A stretch of 64,000 bases of DNA from Polymorphobacter_B sp038225475 (GTDB taxonomy: Bacteria; Pseudomonadota; Alphaproteobacteria; Sphingomonadales; Sphingomonadaceae), in the NCBI GenBank assembly GCA_038225475.1, contig JBBRRA010000008.1, forward strand, positions 1-64,000. The letters are read 5' to 3'. The position numbers and the translations under genes are program-made. This document shows, piece by piece, positions 60,017-64,000 of this stretch. The notes under the pieces were generated by a model. It worked only from the letters and a program-made list of their open reading frames with translations. It made no database searches and was not told the DNA's origin. Positions within the stretch are counted from its first letter, which is position 1. Each line of letters opens with the position of its first letter.

Positions 60017-61645
60017 ATGAACGTGAGCGGGATGCAGAACTGGCCGTTGCTGGTGTGGCAATTGATCGACCATGCCGCGGTCAACCACCCGGCGCGCGAG
60101 ATCGTGACGCTATCGGTCGAAGGGCCCGAGCATCGATCGAACTGGTCGACGGTTCGCGGTCGAGCAAAGCAGACGGCGCAAGCCTTGCGCGCGCTCGGGA
60201 TCGTGCCGGGCGACCGGGTCGCCACGCTGGCGTGGAATACGCATCGGCACGTCGAATGCTGGTACGGTATCTCGGGCCTTGGCGCGGTTGCGCACACGAT
60301 CAACCCGCGACTATTCGACGATCAGATCGTCTACATCGCCAATCATGCCGAAGACCGCGTGCTGTTTTTCGACCTGAGTTTTCTCACGCTGGTCGAACGC
60401 ATCGCGCCGCGGCTGACAAGCATCGAGCGGTTCGTGCTGATGACCGATGCCGCGCATATGCCTGCCGACAGCAGCATCGACCTGCTGTGCTACGAGGATT
60501 TGCTGGCGGCCTCAGACGGCGATTTTGCCTGGGTCGTCGTCGACGAGAACGCCGCCGCCGGGCTGTGCTATACCAGCGGCACGACGGGCAATCCCAAGGG
60601 CGTGCTGTACAGCCACCGGTCCAACGTGCTGCACGCTTTTGCCGCGTCCGCCGCCGATTGCTTCGGGCTGACGGCGCGGGCAGTGATCCTGCCGATGGCG
60701 CCGATGTATCATGCCAATGCGTGGAGCATGCCCTATTCGGCCGCCGCCGTCGGGGCAAAGCTGGTGCTGGGCGGGGCGCATTTCGATGCGCCGACCCTGC
60801 AGCGGTTGATCGTGGCCGAAGGCGTGACCTTTGCGCTAGGGGTTCCAACGATTTGGCTCGGTTTGCTACAGCATCTCGAGAAGCACGGCGGCGGGCTTGG
60901 GGCGCTGCAAGATGTTGCCATCGGCGGATCGGCGGTGCCGCGGTCGATGGTCGAGGCGTTCGAACAGCATGATGTGCGGGTTAGTCAGCTGTGGGGCATG
61001 ACCGAAATGTCGCCGCTGGGAACATTGGGTTCGCCGTGCCCCGACGTGGCCGGACTGCCGCGCGAGCAACAGCTCGATTATCGGATCAAACAGGGCCGGG
61101 CGCTGTTCGGTGTCCAGATGAAGACCGTCGACGACGCCGGGGCGGAACTGCCGCGCGACGGCAAAAGCTTTGGGCGGCTGCTGGTCAAGGGGCCGTGGAT
61201 CGTCGATCACTATTTCAAGATGCCGCCGGGATCGGCGCTCGATGCTGACGGCTGGTTCGATACCGGTGACGTTTCGACGCTCGATAGCCTTGGCTATATG
61301 CAGATCGTCGACCGGTCGAAGGACGTGATCAAATCGGGCGGCGAGTGGATCAGTTCGATCGATCTTGAAAATTGCGCGATCGGTGCGCCGGGCGTACTCG
61401 AAGCGGCGGTGATCGGTGTCGCGCACCCGAAATGGGATGAACGGCCGCTTCTGATCGTGGTCAAGAAACCAGACGCAACTATCTGCAAAGACGATGTTAT
61501 CACTTACATGACCGGTCGTGTCGCCCAGTGGTGGCTGCCCGATGACGTCGTCTTTGTCGACGATCTGCCGCATACCGCGACGGGCAAGTTGCTTAAAACC
61601 GAATTGCGCGAGCGGTTTCGTCACTACCGCCTGCCCGGAACCTAA
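60017..61645 (+). CDS. acyl-CoA ligase, AlkK type (medium/long-chain)
   Basis: A 542-residue AMP-forming ligase. The AMP-binding motif is CYTSGTTGNPKGVLYSHRS; the C-terminal part has GWFDTGDVSTLDSLGYMQIVDRSKDVIKSGGEWIS and the catalytic lysine near PHTATGKLLKTELRERF. Similar proteins activate medium-chain fatty acids. It would feed the beta-oxidation operon at 44.8-50.1 kb. The ATG at 60017 follows GGGGAGACGCG. It overlaps the radical SAM gene by 4 bases. Confidence 0.93.
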   Translation: MNVSGMQNWPLLVWQLIDHAAVNHPAREIVTLSVEGPEHRSNWSTVRGRAKQTAQALRALGIVPGDRVATLAWNTHRHVECWYGISGLGAVAHTINPRLFDDQIVYIANHAEDRVLFFDLSFLTLVERIAPRLTSIERFVLMTDAAHMPADSSIDLLCYEDLLAASDGDFAWVVVDENAAAGLCYTSGTTGNPKGVLYSHRSNVLHAFAASAADCFGLTARAVILPMAPMYHANAWSMPYSAAAVGAKLVLGGAHFDAPTLQRLIVAEGVTFALGVPTIWLGLLQHLEKHGGGLGALQDVAIGGSAVPRSMVEAFEQHDVRVSQLWGMTEMSPLGTLGSPCPDVAGLPREQQLDYRIKQGRALFGVQMKTVDDAGAELPRDGKSFGRLLVKGPWIVDHYFKMPPGSALDADGWFDTGDVSTLDSLGYMQIVDRSKDVIKSGGEWISSIDLENCAIGAPGVLEAAVIGVAHPKWDERPLLIVVKKPDATICKDDVITYMTGRVAQWWLPDDVVFVDDLPHTATGKLLKTELRERFRHYRLPGT

Positions 61646-62715
61646 AACAGCGATAACTGGCTGCGCGGCGCGCTGAACAGGTCGGTGCGCAGCTGCGGCC
61701 GACCGTGATCCAGCCCCAGCCGCGCCTTGGCAATCTTTACCCTCGATTGCAGCATTGCGGCATAAGCCCCTGATCCCCGCATTCTTTCGCCGAAGCGCGG
61801 ATCATTATCGCGGCCGCCGCGCATCGACTGGATCAGCGCCATGACTCGCGCGGCACGACCCGGATGATGCGCATCGAGCCATGCGCGGAACAGCGGTGCG
61901 ACCTCGAACGGCAACCGCACCGGGCGGGCGAACGCGCCGACTGCGCCGGCCCTCGCGGCGGCTTCGAGGATGGCCTCGATCTCGTGGTCGGTGATGCCGG
62001 GGATGATCGGCGATACCGACACCAGCACCGGCACACCCGCTGCACGCAGCGCCGCGACGGCTGCGAGCCGCCGTCGCGGTGCAGCGGCGCGCGGCTCGAG
62101 CGTCCGTGCCGTGGCAGGATCGAGCGTCGTTACCGAAATGACCACGCTGGCCAGACCGCCGGCAGCCATCGGACCAAGCAGGTCGAGATCGCGGACGATC
62201 CGGTCGGACTTGGTCGTGATCATCACCGGGTGGCGAAACTCGCGCAGCACCTCGAGCACGCTGCGCGTGATCGCAAAGCGCGCTTCGATCGGCTGATAGG
62301 GGTCGGTATTGGTGCCCATCGCCAGCGGCGCAGCGGTGTATCCGCGTTTAGACAGTTCGGTGCGGAGCAGCCGCGCCGCATCGGGCTTGGCGGTCAGCCG
62401 CGATTCGAAATCCAGCCCGGGCGACAGCCCGAGATAGGCGTGCGTCGGGCGTGCAAAGCAATAGACGCAGCCGTGCTCGCAGCCGCGATAGGCGTTGAGC
62501 GAGCGATCGAACGGAATGTCGGGCGACGTGTTGCGGCTGATGATCGTGCGCGGCGTTTCGAGTGCGACCGTCGTCCGATGCGCCGGGGGTGCGCCATCGA
62601 CCATAGCGGCGTCGTCGAGCCAATCACCTTCCAGCGCGCGCGCCAGATCGTCGAAACGCGCGCTGCGGTGATTGGTCGGCGCGCCTCGGCCATGCAGGGG
62701 AGGGGGAACCGGCAT
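61642..62715 (-). CDS. PA0069-family radical SAM protein
   Basis: A 357-residue radical SAM protein. The iron-sulfur cluster motif is C79-x3-C83-x2-C86 (GCEHGCVYCFARPTH). The rest resembles the SPL-related radical SAM group called PA0069. The reaction is not known. The stop overlaps the ligase gene by 4 bases; the start (62715) lies upstream of a run of GC-rich bases. Confidence 0.9.
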   Translation of the reverse strand: MPVPPPLHGRGAPTNHRSARFDDLARALEGDWLDDAAMVDGAPPAHRTTVALETPRTIISRNTSPDIPFDRSLNAYRGCEHGCVYCFARPTHAYLGLSPGLDFESRLTAKPDAARLLRTELSKRGYTAAPLAMGTNTDPYQPIEARFAITRSVLEVLREFRHPVMITTKSDRIVRDLDLLGPMAAGGLASVVISVTTLDPATARTLEPRAAAPRRRLAAVAALRAAGVPVLVSVSPIIPGITDHEIEAILEAAARAGAVGAFARPVRLPFEVAPLFRAWLDAHHPGRAARVMALIQSMRGGRDNDPRFGERMRGSGAYAAMLQSRVKIAKARLGLDHGRPQLRTDLFSAPRSQLSLF

Positions 62716-62757
62716 GACCGCAGAATAGCGGTCATGCTGGAACGAAGCAAGAACGGG

Positions 62758-63255
62758 CTAGCGGAACACGCCGTAGCGCACGTCGCGGATATGACCGGTG
62801 CGCGTGTTGACCAGCACAAGGTCGGGACCATAGCGCACCCAGCGATATAGGTGCGGCGGCGCGTACAGGCCGAACAGATGATAGTCGTTGAAATAATAGG
62901 CCGACCCGAACAGCACCGCAGGCAGGACTGCACCGACGTGCCAGCGGCGGTAGTGATAGCCGTGCGGGTAGCGATAAATGGGCGGCCGATAGTGCGGCGG
63001 CCGATGGAAACCGCCGCCATTGTGCGGCGGGCGCGGATGCTGTGGCCGGGGATGTGTTGGGCGGACCGGCGTAACCGGGCCGGGGCGCGGTGGTTGGATG
63101 GATGGGCCGCCGTTGCCCGGCCCCCCCGGTCGCGGCGGTCGAACTTGCCCGCCGCCTTGGCCGGGACGCGCCATCTTGTCTTGCATCTGCGCATCAGCAA
63201 GGCCCGGAGCGAGCAGTGCAAGCGCTGCTGCGGTCAACCAAAAGTTACGGCGCAT
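62758..63255 (-). CDS. RcnB-like secreted protein, proline-rich
   Basis: A 165-residue exported protein with a signal peptide (FWLTAAALALLAPGLADA), a Pro/Gly/Arg-rich spacer (about 25-85) and a C-terminal domain with histidine and tyrosine clusters (YRYPHGYHYRRW, YYFNDYHLFGL), ending in DVRYGVFR. This pattern matches RcnB-type periplasmic proteins linked to nickel/cobalt homeostasis. The ATG at 63255 has GGGAGGT upstream. Confidence 0.78.
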   Translation of the reverse strand: MRRNFWLTAAALALLAPGLADAQMQDKMARPGQGGGQVRPPRPGGPGNGGPSIQPPRPGPVTPVRPTHPRPQHPRPPHNGGGFHRPPHYRPPIYRYPHGYHYRRWHVGAVLPAVLFGSAYYFNDYHLFGLYAPPHLYRWVRYGPDLVLVNTRTGHIRDVRYGVFR

Positions 63256-63314
63256 CGCGACCTCCCTGGTGTGATGGCCGAGCCTAAGCCGCAATGCGCC
63301 GCCGGGCAACCGCG

Positions 63315-63842
63315 CTAGCGTTCCATCAACCTCGGCATCAGCTCGACGAAATTGCACGGGCGGTGGCGGCTATCGAGCTGCGTGCCGAGGATGCCGTCCC
63401 ACGCATCGCGCACTGCGCCGGTCGAACCCGGCAGCGCAAAAATATAGGTGCCGCGCGCGACACCGGCGGTGGCGCGGGACTGGATCGTCGAAGTGCCGAT
63501 CGTCGCATAACTCAGCCAGCGGAACAGCTCGCCGAAGCCGGGGATTTCCTTGTCCCAAACCTGCGCCAACGCCTCGGGCGTGACGTCGCGGCCGGTAACG
63601 CCGGTGCCGCCGGTCGAAATGATGCAATCGACCATCGGATCGGCGATCCATGTCTCGAACTGCGCGACGAGGACTGGAACGTCGTCGCGCACGATGGCGC
63701 GCGCGGCGAGCAGATGCCCGGCCTTGGTCAGCCGCTCGACGAGCGTATCGCCCGACCGGTCGTCGGCTTCGGTGCGCGTATCGGATACCGTCAGGACGGC
63801 GATGCGGACGGGACGGAAGGGCAGCGTTTCATCGATCGGCAT
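63315..63842 (-). CDS. moaB: molybdenum cofactor biosynthesis protein MoaB
   Basis: A 175-residue protein of the MoaB/Mog fold. Typical segments are VLTVSDTRTEADDRSGD, then CIISTGGTGVTGRDVTPEA and the later PGSTGAVRDAWDGIL. It adenylates molybdopterin or binds it; E. coli MoaB is dispensable. The ATG at 63842 is 6 bases after the stop of an upstream gene, so an operon is likely. Confidence 0.94.
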   Translation of the reverse strand: MPIDETLPFRPVRIAVLTVSDTRTEADDRSGDTLVERLTKAGHLLAARAIVRDDVPVLVAQFETWIADPMVDCIISTGGTGVTGRDVTPEALAQVWDKEIPGFGELFRWLSYATIGTSTIQSRATAGVARGTYIFALPGSTGAVRDAWDGILGTQLDSRHRPCNFVELMPRLMER

Positions 63843-63848
63843 GACGGC

Positions 63849-64000
63849 CTATTGCCCCGATACCGCCACGGTGGGCAAGCCGGGCAGTGGCGGCAGCGGT
63901 GCCACATAGGTCGGCGCGACCTTTACGCCCGCTGCCCCCGTCAATCCGGGAAAGCGCGGCCACAGGTTCGCCGACAGCGCGTCGATCGATGGCGGGCGTT
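63849..64000 (-). CDS. C-terminal end of an unidentified gene
   Basis: The last 49 codons of a gene that begins outside the window. The peptide ends APLPPLPGLPTVAVSGQ, with a proline-rich tail; the preceding part (SIDALSANLWPRFPG) shows no recognised motif. The stop is 6 bases from the moaB start, so the two are probably cotranscribed. I cannot assign a family. Confidence 0.55.
   Translation of the reverse strand, partial: RPPSIDALSANLWPRFPGLTGAAGVKVAPTYVAPLPPLPGLPTVAVSGQ

Overview
The window is high-GC, gene-dense bacterial chromosome and looks like an alphaproteobacterium, most likely a sphingomonad (Sphingomonadales). The reasons are an alphaproteobacterial LexA box (GTTC-N7-GTTC) in front of an imuA-imuB-dnaE2 cassette, a mitochondrial-type complex I accessory subunit (NDUFS4-like), very GC-rich codon third positions that create long antisense shadow frames, and the recR-def / fmt-truA and yajC-secD-secF arrangements. 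The assignment is inference; no rRNA is present to fix it. I recognise no prophage, insertion sequence or CRISPR array. Most of the window is ordinary core chromosome.

Layout. 1-1000: the tail of an RsuA/RluE-type pseudouridine synthase, then a visibly AT-richer patch with an unknown small gene, a BrnA antitoxin and only a stub of its BrnT toxin. 1.0-9.5 kb: ribosomal oxygenase RoxA, an ABC exporter, secreted dipeptidyl-peptidase IV, intracellular PHA depolymerase and the ABC-F ATPase Uup. 9.6-16.3 kb: a PepSY / response regulator / histidine kinase operon, chorismate mutase, polyprenyl diphosphate synthase, helicase HrpB, the complex I subunit and tRNA-Arg(TCT). 16.4-19.7 kb: a compact unassigned cluster (glycosyltransferase, NodS-like methyltransferase, acyl-CoA dehydrogenase-like protein, PIG-L deacetylase); this is the best candidate for an undescribed pathway. 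19.8-26 kb: a nucleoside deaminase and the SOS mutagenesis cassette imuA-imuB-dnaE2.

26-36.6 kb: an iron-permease-like membrane protein, a DUF3011 secreted protein, a 30-bp tandem array on the 3' end of a DUF815 ATPase gene, yajC-secD-secF, and an oxidoreductase / isoaspartyl-peptidase operon facing a secreted M20 hydrolase. 36.6-43.4 kb: tRNA-Met, a 2-oxoglutarate oxygenase, truA, fmt, recR, def, an SDR, purF and hisI. 43.4-50.1 kb: a sterol-desaturase-family protein and a MerR-controlled beta-oxidation operon (acyl-CoA dehydrogenase, thiolase, FadB-type bifunctional enzyme) whose promoter carries a 14-bp palindrome in its spacer. 50.1-64 kb: metallophosphoesterase, cysK, an MFS transporter, a lipoprotein phosphodiesterase with an elaborate upstream region, isocitrate dehydrogenase, a LOG-family protein, psd-pssA (phosphatidylethanolamine synthesis), an AlkK-type acyl-CoA ligase, a radical SAM protein, an RcnB-like protein, moaB and the end of an unknown gene.

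Functionally, fatty-acid activation (60.0 kb), beta-oxidation (44.8-50.1 kb) and PHA mobilisation (6.5 kb) form a carbon and lipid catabolism theme, while psd-pssA and the isoprenoid synthase supply membranes and quinone tails. No stretch longer than 300 bases lacks a gene or RNA. The longest intergenic spaces are 36577-36905, which holds tRNA-Met, and 56050-56339, which holds the phosphodiesterase promoter region.
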